Assembly (NCBI GenBank): GCA_038501195.1
Contig: JBBPUQ010000004.1
Coordinates: 3,982,001 to 4,046,000, forward strand
Length of the DNA stretch: 64,000 nt
DNA from: Nemania diffusa
Lineage: Eukaryota; Ascomycota; Sordariomycetes; Xylariales; Xylariaceae
Reading direction: 5' to 3'
In this document: positions 45,879 to 60,000 of the stretch, piece after piece
Numbering within the stretch: position 1 is the stretch's first letter
How the letters are laid out: every line of letters begins with the position of its first letter
Notes under the pieces: model-generated
Told to the model about the DNA's origin: nothing
Database searches by the model: none
What the model saw: only the letters and a program-made list of their open reading frames with translations
Program-made: the position numbers and the translations under genes

Positions 45879-46892
45879 CGTGCGTTTGTTGGGGTAACGA
45901 AGGAGCTGGCCCTCACAGAGTCAGTCGTATGACTCGGTAAATACGCACCAATAGACCACCTCCCGCGGCCAACCACGGCCGGCTGAGAGTATTTTAAGGC
46001 GAGGTACGATGGAGAATATAATTAGTGCCTAGGGGAGAAGGCGACTGGCGAAGAAGGTTATAGGTCATAAAACGAACCCGCCTAGAGGGAGAGGGGCCCA
46101 GAGAGGGTCAGTGTTGCAGTATTCGAACTGTTGCCAACCAAAGCACCTCGAGATTGGCACCTAAGTCAAGTTGTGGAACGACAATGGCAAACGAGAGCGT
46201 CGGGGTGACCGCCGTCAAACCGCCAAGTTCGAGGTCTGGGGAGACTTGCGCGAGGAAGCCGATTGTTACTTTCGAGACGAGGTGACAAAAAACGTCATTA
46301 TCGAGGAGGACCGATTAGAACGGCTGGTTAGGGTGTGGCTGTATGTAGGCTGGACTTGGCTCGGGGCAATTCAAGGTGGCAGACCGGTACACAACCACGA
46401 TCATGGAGCCCAGAAGTACAACGCGACGGCGGCGAAGGCGGATACGGTAGGGCGAGCGGTGTGGTACTCTTGGCCTTCGGGAGTGCCCAACTATGTAGAT
46501 ACTGCGTAGTTCTGGTAGTTAAGCGGTAATAATTGAACCAGAGTGCGCAGCCGGTGGTATAGAGTCGAAAGGTCGGGACCGTCTCGCGGAATTTCCAACA
46601 AGGGCCGATATGGACTGGGCTGGTCTGGGTATTCGACTCGGCCGCAGAGAACCACCTGAGACAAGAGGTCTGTCTGTCTCACGAACAAGCCGCCTCGATG
46701 CAATTCTTCCTTTCTAGGTAATCGAGACCGGTAATATCAACGTCGTCGACCGAAAACCTTAAAGTCGAACAGAGCTCTCCCGCGTTCGTGTTCGACGAGA
46801 TGTTCGAGATAGAGCAATACGGCAGGGTTGGAGGGGGTGAAGAGGAGGAGAGGCAAGTAAGTTTATTAGGTCGGCTTACATACCTAGATAGA

Positions 46893-46908
46893 TAGGTAGG
46901 TAGGTAGG
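46893..46908. repeat. (TAGG)4 microsatellite
   Basis: Four perfect TAGG units. It is the longest uninterrupted example of a tetranucleotide word found throughout the window's intergenic DNA on both strands. Confidence 0.9.
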
Positions 46909-48181
46909 CACGCAGTACAGTAGGTAAATATGACAATAATGGAGGGAGGTGTACGATACTAGCAGTCTAGTCGGTAATAAGTGATAGTGCAAGTGGGTTT
47001 ATCCTCTAACCTCACTTAGGTTATTTAGTATGGTAGCTACTTACTACTCTGCCCTATGGGAAAGGAATGGGTGGGTGGCAGTGGGCCGCTTCTTCAGCCC
47101 TTTGAGGAAACAGCAGGGTCGAGCAGGGTTGAGCAGGGTTAAGCAGATTGGCTGCTAGAGTCTCTAGCGTCTACCCTCCTTACTCTGTACAAGGGTTTAC
47201 GCATAGGTTGCGGGTGTAGATTACTTGCAGGGATTGAGGTACATGGCCATGTTAGCTGCAGGCAGTACCTCTACAAAGGCGAGCTCAATTCGACACTACA
47301 GGGGACAGGCCCCGGGGCGGGCTTAGCTGTCGACAAGTATTTTAAAGCGGAGAGAGGGCGTGGACCTAAATAGCAAAGGTAACATACCTTGTGGATGTAT
47401 ATAAAACAAGATACATACTTAGGTGCGTAGCCATCGACTAGCCCCTTTAGTCTTCCTTGCACACTCGGCCGGCGACAAGCATCCAACATCTTGGCTAATG
47501 GTATGTCCCACATCGCACTAGGTACCTACGCTACCTACACTACCTGCCCCCTAGCAAAAAGTTGGTATTTAGCTTTAATGTTGGCAAGCTACCTAACAGC
47601 TAGGTAAGATAGCTAGTAGCTTGCCTCAAACCCCGAACGCCAAACGTATTTTGTGCTCATCATGTACTTCTCATATTTGCCCAATAAGGATATTTTCATA
47701 TGGTATAAGAGTTTCCAGGGCCGCCCCCCAATTTCATATCAACACATTACCTCCCATGTCCAACCCACTATTACCTACGTAGTATTATCTGCCTAGATAT
47801 AGCTAGTGTCGTGTACAGTCATGGTATTATGCCCTGAAGCGACGCAATATAACCTCCCTACCTAGGAAGGTTATGCTGCTCTGTACTGGTGTGATAGCAT
47901 TCTATTGCCCGTTTCCAATCTATGCACTTACACCGATTTATATACCCTGCTGCGTATACGTGTACTATGCGCGTCTCTCGAAAGAATTAAGTAGCCCGAA
48001 AAGTAGACTTATGTATATACTAGCCCGTCTACGCATATAGTAGATATTTGTATTAACTCAGCAAAAGCATACACCATACTAGGCGAAGCAGACAAGGCGT
48101 CAGGAGCCGCCGGGCAATACTCCCGGGCAGCCTTTCTTCTTCGAGAAACCCATTGGGTTCATCCACCCCTTTAACTACCTA

Positions 48182-48436
48182 TTAACTCTTGAGCCCTATG
48201 CCCCATGTTACGTAGCAACCGAGAGAATCCGGCAATGGCAAATTGGGATCCTCTTGTACAAACTCGCCAAGGTCATCAGCGACAGCGTCGACAATGTACA
48301 TATTGCCTGGTATTTCTTGGCCGCAACTTAGAGTGGAGCTTGCTCTCTGTCCCGGTCCTGGCAAGAAATCCAACTCCTATGGCACCTCTAGCAAGTTTCC
48401 ATTGCCATCTTCGTTTCCAGTGCAAAAGCTCGTGTA
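48182..48436 (-). pseudogene. Decayed coding-like fragment with one in-frame stop
   Basis: A minus-strand frame reads YTSFCTGNEDGNGNLLEVP, then TAG at 48377-48379, then ELDFLPGPGQRASSTLSCGQ and onward through PGNMYIVDAVADDLGEFVQE to a TAA. The residue mix (Cys, Gly, Pro, acidic) is protein-like. No family was recognised. Confidence 0.3.
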
Positions 48437-49577
48437 TCATCTTCCCGCTTCTTAAACGTCTGCATCTGCATATAACTACGAGAAACCACCCTGCCTCGAC
48501 GTGCCCCGCGTGATAGCTTCCGTAGTCTTAGTCAGCTGTGTGGTTGCTCCCATGACCAGGGTCTACATCGATGTGTTGCACTACTGTAGTCTAGTCTCCG
48601 TAAGGGGCAAGCCGGAAAATACCAAGTTATCATTGCTATGTGCCAACCGGCAGTACATACATACATAGGTGGGCGTTGTGTTTCTTACCATGCGGAGTAT
48701 CTGGGTAGTGCATGCATGCAAAGGTAATATTTCAATTAGATACCCACAACACCCAGGACTGTCAGACTCTTGACAACACCAGGGAACAATTGCAGTTGTC
48801 ACGACATACATACCTATCTAGTGTAACTTAAACTAGATAGGCATAGTTAGCCCACACCGACATCAGCTACACTACTTTCCATGCAAGTGCAAGACGCCAA
48901 TCAAAACTAGGAAGCGAGAGCACTCGGCAGATATCAGGTGCTTATCGTGCCATGTAGCAGTTGTCTCGGTGGGACTGGGCGTCCAACGACTTTCTGTCAT
49001 ATCAGTAAACGAATATACTACAGTACATACATCAAGACGATGAGAGAAATCTGAGAAGTATCTCTATCTAATATCGCCATTTCCCGAGACGCCCGAAATC
49101 GGCATTTTCTCATGGCGGCCAAGCTCCTGCTAGCCTTGGTGAGGGCTCCGTAAGCTCGGTCCCGAGAGCCCGAGGATCATCTCCGCTAGATCATAAGTGA
49201 ATAATGAGTGAGCACGGATTTCCTTAGCTCAGGCTTACCATCATACATATAGCTGTAAACAGACTGGGAGGTTGAGTGCATCATGTCTAAGGCGAGAAGG
49301 AATGAGCGCAACAGATGTAAATGTACCTTGTGCTCTTCTATAACCACATTTGGGGCCAATCTTTTTCAAATTTTAACTATTATAGACATCGAGGCGTCTA
49401 GATTTGGAATGGTAGTAACTTGGGCTGATTTTTCAACAGTTTTCTTTTCTCCTACATGATTACAGTTCGTTTTCAAGCTAAACTAAGCACTCTCCCATTA
49501 TCATCTACAATTTAGGAAGAAAGTCCCCGAGGTGTATAATTCCGCTATATGAAATTTAGAATTGCCGCTGGGGTTCA

Positions 49578-49661
49578 GCCCTCGAAGTTACACGGGATTT
49601 TGAGAGAGCAGTCTGTTGGATTTCATAGGGTGGTGTAAGTAGACCGCCCTCGAAGTTACAC
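49578..49661 (+). repeat. 16-bp direct repeat pair
   Basis: GCCCTCGAAGTTACAC occurs at 49578-49593 and again at 49646-49661, 68 bp apart. No coding or transposon context was identified between them. Confidence 0.8.
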
Positions 49662-52600
49662 AAGTATGTCTCAAAAGGAAAAAGAAATGCTGGCTTTTGA
49701 GCCCCCAACCCTTCTTCAGCCCTATAGGGTTGTAGGTGGTTTCTCTCATCTAATTGGCCCCTTAGCCACTAAATCGACAAAAAGGGTTAGCGGCCGTATT
49801 AACACGCCAAGAGGGCAACTGCGTACACTGGGTGGGAAATTTAGGCCGTGGGAGGGACCTATCATTCGTACATATAGAATTAGGTACCACTAGGCCTTGA
49901 AAATACCCCGCAATAGTATCACCAGGTCAAACCCGAATGTTACATATACCTACGCATACCGACATACCGCTCAAATTTCGTAATCTCATAGGTAGTATAT
50001 TTATCTCCTCATTCTAACATACCTAGATGGGTGGATAGACATGTCTGTTTGAAATGACTGGGGAATAGATATGTATGCATTACCTAGCTGAGCTTGCCTA
50101 GAACCTAAGTTCCCCCACATCCAATACATATCGGCCGGCGGTAGACTAGAGTGCCTTAGCAAAGCGGCTCCGTTGGTGCCTACCTATTGTCTGAATCAAC
50201 GGCGTGGTTTCGAGTGTTAGCCTTATTGACGGGGTGAGCAAGACTCGCGCGAGACCGGACGGAGAACACGGAGTATCATGAATGCATGTTCATGCCCTGT
50301 AGGTACATATATGTAAACTACTTCGCGTTTTGATTTACACCTGTGGTTTATGCATACACGTCTATAGCATATAGCATATAGATAGATATTGCAGCAACTA
50401 ATTGGATCTTAGGTAAAAACTAGTTTTCTTATTCGTCATCACGCTAAATCTTGACCCAATTCATTCCCCTGGAGTAATCGATAAGGGCTTGGCTTTAGGG
50501 CAACGCTTATTCCTCATGTTACATTCGACTGCCTAAGCCTTACGCTAGCCTTAACTCGTCTCAACTCCCGACAGAACGAGGTTTACCTGGCACCTATCTG
50601 GGCCAAGTACTGCGTAGTATGCCCCGCACCTATTACTCGTAGGCTCAACTGGAATGCTCCTGTGACGTTGTTTACGGACCACCGGTATTCGCTGTATTAT
50701 GCGTATGTACCTACCGACTGCGTACACTCTATCCACCCACTTACATAATTGCATGTCAGCAGTTAGATGCTCTCGCTCGCACGGTTGTTAGGTACATACA
50801 GTAGTCAATCACGATGATGATGGCAATGGCGACGACAATGGACAATGGTGGGATTGTGCAGCTTGGTGTATAAACATGAGGGAGGGTTTCGGATGAGATC
50901 GGCTTGTGAGTTGATCATCGTGACCAATGCTACGGTATGATTGACTGTTGGTGAGCCCGAGATATGAGACATGATTTTGCGTAGGGCCGAATGCCTTATA
51001 CTGTACAGTAGGGAGTGCCGGCAACCACCACTTCGTCTAGCTTGTACCTAACGAACCAGACATCCATTGATTAGGTTGGGTTGTGCGGCGATGCAAAGTC
51101 TGCATCATGATGGGAACGTCTTGCGATGATGTCGTGAAACGACTATTTCTCACCAATCGTCATTTGGCGGCCACTCCCGCTCGAACCTGTAAAGGGGCGA
51201 TTGGCCGCTATTGTGTGTATGAACGGTACCTACTATAAGTGGATTGAGAATATGCACCGTGAAGAGGTATACCATCCACACAAGCACCCCCTTACCTAAC
51301 CGGCAGTTCAGTTGCGAGAAACAAGGGATGCCTCAACTGGAATACCTATCTACCTCCTACCTACCGAGGTACTTGATAACATATGATTTCTTAAATGTAT
51401 ACCCTACCCAATCACGTCGCAACGCCGGCCCTGCAGATCCTTGATTTTAACAACATCCGGACCACGGAGGCTCCGTGCACTTCCACCCCCCAGCGTTACG
51501 CTAAACTTCGGCATTCTATACTCGGGATTCTGAAGTCTAGTATACGTACAAAGCGGTTCTATGCCCGGCGCTACATCTTCATAAAGCAGAGTCGCCGTCT
51601 AGGTTACGTATATAATAGAGGCGGCTGAGCCTCTTAGCAACTGTCGCGATTGCTATCTTGCCCCAATTTAGCATGTCCTTGCGGTGTTCGTACGGTGTAC
51701 CTATACGTATGCAGATAGGCGGTGGTTTTACGTATACATGACTCAGGAACGAGAAAGACTTGCGCAATCTCATTTAACTAACCTACCTAAGGTACGCATA
51801 GGCGGTACTTCCCATGCCAGCCACCGCCGCGTCTCTATACATAAAGCCAGATCTCAACAGGAGACAACACATGGGGTTTGCGACACGATTGGTTTTTCGA
51901 GGCGCATAGTCGGCTAGGGCACCCGCCGCATTCTGATGCAAAAGCCTACGTATATAGTATTGCATATGTATAGGCGGCGTGCGCTTTCCCGGACCTTGCA
52001 TGCAAAATTTGCGATGTAACTGTGATGTTATCTCATCACTTCCCCATCATTACTAAATTTAGGTTAACGCGGGATTACTCCAGCCTTACATATAGGGCTC
52101 GTAGGGCTTGCCTAGGCGCCATGGCAACTGCAAGAAGTCTTTTGACCCAAGCGTCCAGAGTCGGGTACCTATCTACGGTATCTACAGTATCTACGCAGTA
52201 GCTCTCGGCATACCTATCAATACATGATCGTGCCCCAGCTTGCTTACCTACTGCAACTCGGTATGCCGAAGATTGCTACGTATAGCTTTGGGCAGCATCA
52301 TTTGATTTACACAGCTAGACAATGTCTTTCTTGATTTATGCGCCACCTACTTACAGGTACTATGCAGGTTGGCGCTGGGAGATCTCACACTTGTCGAAGT
52401 CTAGCTCACTCTACCCCTAGGCGTGTGCTTGACTTCGCAATGTCTATCACACGGGTGTCCCAACAAAAAGAAAAAAGGAAAAAGAACCAAAGAAAAAATA
52501 ACAAGGTGAAAAACGGGCTTGCTTGCATAGTAGCTGTACATCTGCAATGGGAGCTAGACGATTCGGCTGTATTGGACTAAATAATCATGAGTAGCTGGGA

Positions 52601-53256
52601 ATAACATGTGCTGAAGGCTTGGCGTGCAACGATAACCGGAATGGCGAGTTGCACTATGGTACCGTATCCCTACAAGGCTGAACTCCCGTCGCATCAAGTT
52701 GAGTGACATGTACTCTGAAATTATCCAAAGGCAGACTAGTCAATCACTTCGAGATCTAATTTACGCCGTATGCGTAGTCTAGGCACCCAGTGTTACGGCA
52801 TCTTACCCGTAATGACGCGTATTGCCTATTGCCACTATATATCGTGGCAGTGTTGTCCCAAGATGGGCAACGAGCAATGTGCGCCTTGGCAATCGTACGG
52901 AGGTGTCGATGCCGAAATATTGGTCGAAATTGGTTAACAGCAGGAGGCGATATGCAACCCCTTTCCTGCTTTTCGTGCTCACAATACCCCATGGCACGGC
53001 CCGGGTATCGTCCTGGCATCAGAACGCGTTTCCTTCGACGCCGATCTATCACGCCAGCGAAGTCTTGAGTGGCCACCACATCATAGACTGCACCCTTTGG
53101 CCGCCCCGGGAGTTTTACGGGTACTGGTAATCACTCTTCTACATTGCTACGCGATTGGCAGAACCGACTTAATCTGCAACTCGACCGTATCAAATAGGAA
53201 TAGGCTCTACCCCAAGCCATGCCTTAACGCTATTATCAAAGGCCGCCATCTCGATT

Positions 53257-53898
53257 ATGGAGTCCCTATCTCACTCTACTAACGCTGACAAATTTAATTT
53301 GCCTCTTCAATATATACTATTTCCACTAGGCAGCTCTCTATATTGTTTCAGCCGCCAGAGAACAGCTGAAGACGGCATCCTGTCAGCGTTTATTCGAGCG
53401 TACAGCATCGTATCTACACTAGTCCAGCAGCCAGGTCCCACATCAAAGAGCGATCTCTCCGCAATTATCCTTGGCGATCTCCGCCTGTCAAGGTTCCAGA
53501 TCTGCTTCACTAGAGCAATAAGCGCTTAGTTCAGCCCTTGTAGAGGTCCCGTGACATGGACAGGAAACAATATCGTGGCTGGTTGGTCTTCCATGTCGGT
53601 ATCCTTAACCATAATCCACCAAATCTCGGTCCTTCTCACCACCGGCACTCTTACCCGACAGCCTGTCAATCCATATCCAGATTTGCTTGATCCGCACAGG
53701 CGGACAGGTTGCTTGGCCAGTGTCAAATCTTCGCGCCCGAAGCAGCGGTTGCGGGGGAGCGCAACTCCATCAACTCTACGTAGTATATCCACCGCTCTAC
53801 CTATAATATTTGAGAGGATGTATACACACACGCTCTCTTTAATAGTGCTGCTTTTATTACATTGCCGAGTATACATGCCACATGACGTGCCAGTATAA
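53257..53898 (+). pseudogene. Long one-stop reading frame, possible decayed gene
   Basis: One plus-strand frame runs from an ATG at 53257 for about 640 bases, interrupted only by a TAG at 53527-53529. Segments such as GILSAFIRAYSIVSTLVQQP and DLSAIILGDLRLSRFQICFT look protein-like. A long frame also exists on the opposite strand, which weakens the case. No domain was recognised. Confidence 0.3.
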
Positions 53899-54039
53899 TG
53901 GCCCCTCGTTCAAAAAACAAATATCATCGCATTATGCATACACCCTCTGCTATGATAGGAATAAACAAGGGTTTGCTAATGCCTAACTGACCGGGCATGG
54001 TGTATACTAATAGTATACCGAGGAATATGATCAGTCACG

Positions 54040-54071
<32 letters not shown>
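54040..54071 (+). repeat. 32-base poly-C tract
   Basis: An uninterrupted run of 32 C follows CAGTCACG and ends at AAAAGC. Such a run can form G-quadruplexes or i-motifs and is unstable in cloning and sequencing, so its true length is uncertain. Confidence 0.95.
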
Positions 54072-54073
<2 letters not shown>

Positions 54074-57000
54074 AAGCTTATCGCATTTAATAGCGCTGAA
54101 TAGACAAGCTCCTCGTTCTCCAAACTTGACACTGAACATTATTATCACGGATATGATTAGAGTATTATGTTTTGAAATCCAAAAAGGCAATCAAAATCGT
54201 GTTGGTGACAGCGCGTAACGTGCAGTTCGGCGACGTCACTCATGTCTTAGCTTGCAGCTCGTAAGTGCGAACGCGTTACTATCAATTAAGGGCTTACTAG
54301 GGAATAGTGTCAACTATTTGTTATATGAAGTTGACACGACTGAGCATTGTCTCCTCGAGGAGCAAGAAATAGGGAGAACATGAGTGAGACGTCCACCTTC
54401 CTGCATCCTCTTTCGCAATCATCACGTCGGGTCTTTCGAAGCCGACAGGAAATCCCCACTAGAGATATCGTATGCCCTCAAATAGACAGACCGGTGAGTT
54501 TCTATTGCGTCAGGCACCATGTAGGTATCGTTACCCAGTAGCGAGTAGGCCCTGAAAATCAGACCGCCGGATTACCGGTATGTGACGGGAACTCGTGCCG
54601 TTACCTTGATCCATAAAAAGCTTGTAGGCTAAGCCCTAAGGGGGGTCGGTCAACAACCACGACAGCCTATGTACCTGCCATAGTATAAGCAGATATCGTA
54701 GCATCACAAACCTACATACGCATACAAGAGATATATTCCGAACAATTTACTATGTAGAGCTTTAACATTGAACCTGAATATCTTAGCCACCGTGAATCCA
54801 CTATTTAAATATTAGTAAAAAATATCCTAGTTTTAGTCACTACACCGAAAAGACGTCGTCGTTGAACGTCCCTAGATCAGTTATAACGGTGTACGCAGTA
54901 GGAAAGCCGAGGGCGATTGTTTCGTCATATGCATCAACTAAATCTTGGCACTACCCTTGACGTTAATACCCTGACATAGGTAGGTAGCTGCAAGGGGATC
55001 CCCGCTCTGACAGCGCACTTATATTCATACAAACGCTAATTCCAGTAGATATTTCTCTTCGGCAGCATAATGCTTCGCCATCGCAAGAATAAGGAGTGCT
55101 TATGCTTACTAGCGCGCCTCAATCATGGACATACTAAACTAATACGACTCTTTTTTTAACGGCGATCCGAAATGTTCGATTTATTAAGTAAAGCATAAAG
55201 TACATATGCATACATGTCTTTTCATTGTTAGCTGAATGCTCATAATCAGAACTTATGACCCCGCAGAGTTGAGGGGCACAAGGAGCTGAGCTAAGAAGCA
55301 GAGAATAGCCGACCACCTACGAACTACCAATTATTTACATCGTGTAAATCATCGCCGACCACAAAGCTTATACTATGGGGCCTAGATTGCTAGACCAGTA
55401 AGACGGGACAATTCTGGTACTCATGGCAGGTTACTTATTTCTAGGAAACACTTTTCCGAGTAACCTGGCATATTGGGGGCGTGTTGCATTGCAGACAAAC
55501 TCGTTTCCACCAATTCTAACACGATAAATAACACGATAGAGTTTGTACATCTGCCACGGTTCAGCTTTTCATGGGGCTAACTGTACAGAAGCTGTGATTC
55601 CTGAGGATATGACAATAGGCCCACTAGCGAGACCTCTAGTCTAGTTTATTGCATGGTCAAGAGATCTCCTCACTAGTATGATTTCTCGGACTTCAGTCAT
55701 GCAGTGTCAGCATAACCACTCCGACCCGCAACCTCCCCTCCGAAGCTAAAACCTCATCAGAATATAATCCCAAATGCATCTTGCCCTATGCCGTACTCTA
55801 TGCGCACTATAGATTTTAGTGCTTGACTTAGGTTCCTAAAATCTAGCCCATATCCCGTGACTACAGCGCCATGCATGCAAAGTGCTAGATAGTAGACAGA
55901 CATCTATGCACACAACGTGAACAACAGAAACCAATGTCCGTCTCACCTAAGCCCTAACTCAGGCTACTTTTCTGCCTATGAGGGCCTCGTACTAGCTAAT
56001 AACCTAAAGCAGGTTTAGCAATAGTCATCCGTAGCCTCGCATTACTTGCTCGTAGTATTTTAATCTCTTGCTTACGTACTTAAATCTGACATAATTGTAA
56101 CGGAGTAACCATCGCCGGTAAGCGTAACGCCTGTCCCGCACCAAGGATCCGGCCCGGACCATTGGGAAAATCCGTCGGCACCGGTGCCCATCCGGTCACC
56201 GCAACTTCATGGTTTGATTACATAGCGCGCTGATGAAATTTATTACGCTAGGTCACACAGCCCTTTGGCCGTATTAGTAAATATAGACTTTAGCAGAGCT
56301 GATTTTTGGAAGACGCTGTGTTCCATTCATGTCATCCGCATCCTTTCAAAAGTGAAGCATACGCTAGTATTACACTGGATCGCAAAAAGAAGCGCCTAGA
56401 CCCTTTGTGAATCGGCTACACGGCTCCTTATACGAACTGAAGCCGACACTGGGATTAAGCTTGGATAATCTGCATAGGCTTGTGCGAGCAACATGCGAGC
56501 TTTTCCTTCGCACTTGTTGACCCTCGTGCTCATCATCGGAGCGTTAAGCCCGTTAGAGGTTCTTATCATCAGCACGAAAAGAGCGCCCCGAAAAGCTCAA
56601 TATAACTACATCAGTACAGAATATACCCCGTCGTGGGGACACCTGTGTAGAGAAATAATTATTTACTAACGTGTATGCTATACAGATTTATACACACTAA
56701 TGGAAGATTATATTATGTGCCAGTTTGTTAAGCATACCTATACTATGCATGGCGAGTTATGATTTATTATGTTAGGAGCAAACGTAGATTTCGCCAAGAG
56801 CGACCTCGCAGTTTTCATATCAAGTCACCACAGCTTAATCCGTGTGGTTTATATTCTAGTCATGCGCTCGCTAGAGTAGCAGCATGATGGTAGCGAGTAA
56901 GGTGTGGTTGTATATATACCAAAACCCATGATAAGTTGCAATACTTCTTTTAGGCATCAGGTGGAATAGACAGAAGATTCATTTCTTAGACTGACTATAT

Positions 57001-60000
57001 TACACACTGTGCGTCGTAGACTCTGAAACCTTATATCAGGAATCGAGGAGCTGTCGTCCCGGTACTCGAGCCGAAGGAAGAGCCCATATCTATGATTCCG
57101 TATAACTATCACCATCCCCTAGTGCTTACATATTAGGCAAAAGAATGCGAGCCAGGGTCACGGCGGGCAGTCTAGAAGCTCCCACTTAGCTAGGCAGCTG
57201 GTGAAAGTAGTGGAGAGTTCAATGGAGTGACCGGCTTTCTCTATAACTGTTTCTAAAGCTCTTTGTTGCTTATCAACTAATATGAAAGTGATATACGACC
57301 CTCTAACAACATCTCGTCGTGATACCAACTACATAACGTCAACGTTCTATGAACTGCAACTCCTGAGCTACACTATGTTCGGTTGCAGCGCGGCTTGACA
57401 ATACATCAAGCAGTTTATTCCTCTCTCTTCAGGGAGTTAAAATTTGGAAAGAGGATACAATGTAGGATTTCATGTACTTAATATTCACATGACAAGATCC
57501 AACGATGTTCTAAGGTAGCCACAGTTTAAACCTCTCCTTTTTGAGCTGTTATCAAAGGCCTATATTGATACTGAGAGCTAACGACTTGGTGATTCAGATA
57601 GAATGACATGCTTACAAATTCAAAATTAAATATAATGCATTCCATTATGTATTCCAATTCCCCCACGGCGGTAGGTATGCGCAATACTTATAGATAGTCC
57701 GATACTGATTACTCCGCGTCACCGGCACTTGCCGACATTCCATGTCGAAAGGCCCGCTTGTCTTTCTCCTCTGTATCCTTCGTGGCTCACCCTCGAGCCA
57801 AAGAATAAGCATATACCCATGTGTCAAAAGATAAACCAAGCTATGATATCTATCTATGGATATCAACCGAGTGAAGGAACAACCTATTCTTAAGAAGTAG
57901 GCACGCTAGGTACTTATCCTAGCTACGGTTTTCCTATTACCATCGGTATAGGTAACCATGCAGGGCTACAAGAGGGGGCGCTGCGCCCCTATTTATAAGG
58001 CAGAAACGAAACTGAGCCAGCTCGGGGATTTTCACTGCTTTTACATTACTTAGAGGGGACGAACCTTAGCCCGAGTCTACCTAGTGTAAAGTAAGCACTT
58101 TATAGGTGTCGATGATATTTAGGCAAGATCTAGGTTAGCGTCAGTAGGGGTCTTTCGCAAAATCCTTTTACCTTAGTCACATTAGTTCGCGGGTTTGGTC
58201 TTTAAAATCTAGCCTGGACTTCCCTCTACCTTAGATTTTCAAGTAAAATTGCTTTGTAATACAAGTAGGTAGCAGGTCTTAGCACAATGGGGAAAGTGAA
58301 CAGAGAATTGGGAGACTAGTTTCTACATATAATACAGCCAAGCGGTGTACCTATATTCTTTTTTCGGCTGTTATTCCACCAATCTTTCGTTAATGGGAAA
58401 GGAATAGGATTCGAAGGAATTAAAGCTCATACTTTAGCTATGTATGTCTACTTACTGAGAACACCAGGAATATCACTGTAGGTACCTGAAAATCACCAAG
58501 GTGAGCAAGTACATCCTCTCGGCTGCCAAACAGAGGGTAATCCGCCGTGAAGCTATTCGTCTATAAAACCTAACCACGTCGCAAGGTGGATTCCCTCCGG
58601 TCCGAGTAAGTCTCCAGTATTAGGTATCATTATGCAACACCATGTTGTATCATGGGCACCGTTACCCTGAAGCATTTTTAGGCCCCAGAGTACTAGGATC
58701 CGGCGATCTACAGGCCTATGAATGGATGAATTTACGAGTGTGTAGATAGGTTTAGTCTTGGAAGCCTTGCAAGGATTTGTCAGACACTGATCTGCACTAG
58801 GAACAGCCATTTTCTAGAACGCCACGTGAGTTTCTATTTGAGGCTCAATTAAAACGATAAGTAACTAGGTAGGTGTAATCCTAGAGTGACGGAACGCCCT
58901 AAAAGGGAACACCCGCACTTGTAAAGATTTATTCTCTTGCGCAAGCTTTGTGCTGTGTCCGCTTGCATCATGATTGAAGAAATATAAGATATCATTGATA
59001 TAGGTATGAGTTATTTAATAAACGTGATAATACGCCTAAATGTACATGACCTTGAAAATCTTTACTTGTACTTGGATTTTCTTTGGGCACTCTTCGTCTC
59101 GCGTTGGGCGACGTTACCAACGTACATGTGCATGAAATATGTGGTTCGCTATCACGATATTGTATCATTAATAAGAGGCGCACGTGGCCGGGTTAGTGCT
59201 CCTACCCCGTACCTCCGCCAATAATAAGGTTCTCAGCGCGTTGACAGGATCGAACTAGACCCGCTCTCTTCCTCAACTCCTGGGCTAATAACTAAAACTC
59301 TCGGCTCGCAAAAGGCTAGACCAGGGTATTAACCCCGGACTCGCATGCTATGAGACGTCAGAATACGGTTGGAGGTTAGCTTCCTTTCTACGAAAGTTGC
59401 ACTAAGACTTGGCTCATAAACTCCTCACAGGCACGGGTTTACCGATACGTAGGTGACATAATATCATTAGCTATCATGCTAGAAAGCTGGCCTGGCATAT
59501 GGGAAATTTAAAGAATACGGCTCTAGCGCTTTCACTCGCCGACGAAGCCGAAGGGCAAAGCTACTTATACGTACGCTTATTCCATTTCGGCTCTGGCACG
59601 TCAACGGCAACGAGTACTGGCTGCATGGTATACAAGGAAGGAAGTATGGAGAGGATGGCCTTGTTAGATATTTCGAGAATAGAATCGAGATCACGCCCTA
59701 AGGTGGAATGTCACAGCCCAGACTGCTAGCAATGCTAGAATGACTATAGGTACTACTCAAGGAAGCAAATTCTGCCTAGACCTGCAGAAACTACTCTGAT
59801 AACTTAGGTCATAGGCTAGACAGAGGGCCGTACTGTATGGCCCTAGCCTTCTTTCGATCCAGTTCCTTGATATAGGAGTCTAACAGTGATAGATCTTAGG
59901 TATATCTCGGTATAGATTTTCTACGCCTAACGTGAGCAACATTTGGAATAGCGTTAATTATATCGGTATTCGAATTAAAGGCAGCGTAAATCAGTTAGCA

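Noticed and set aside
46171..46509. 113-codon plus-strand open frame upstream of the zinc-finger gene
   Set aside because: It lies in the likely 5' region of that gene and has no family resemblance or supporting signals.
46893..46908. Telomere-type repeat
   Set aside because: The unit is TAGG, not the fungal telomere unit TTAGGG, and only four copies occur internally.
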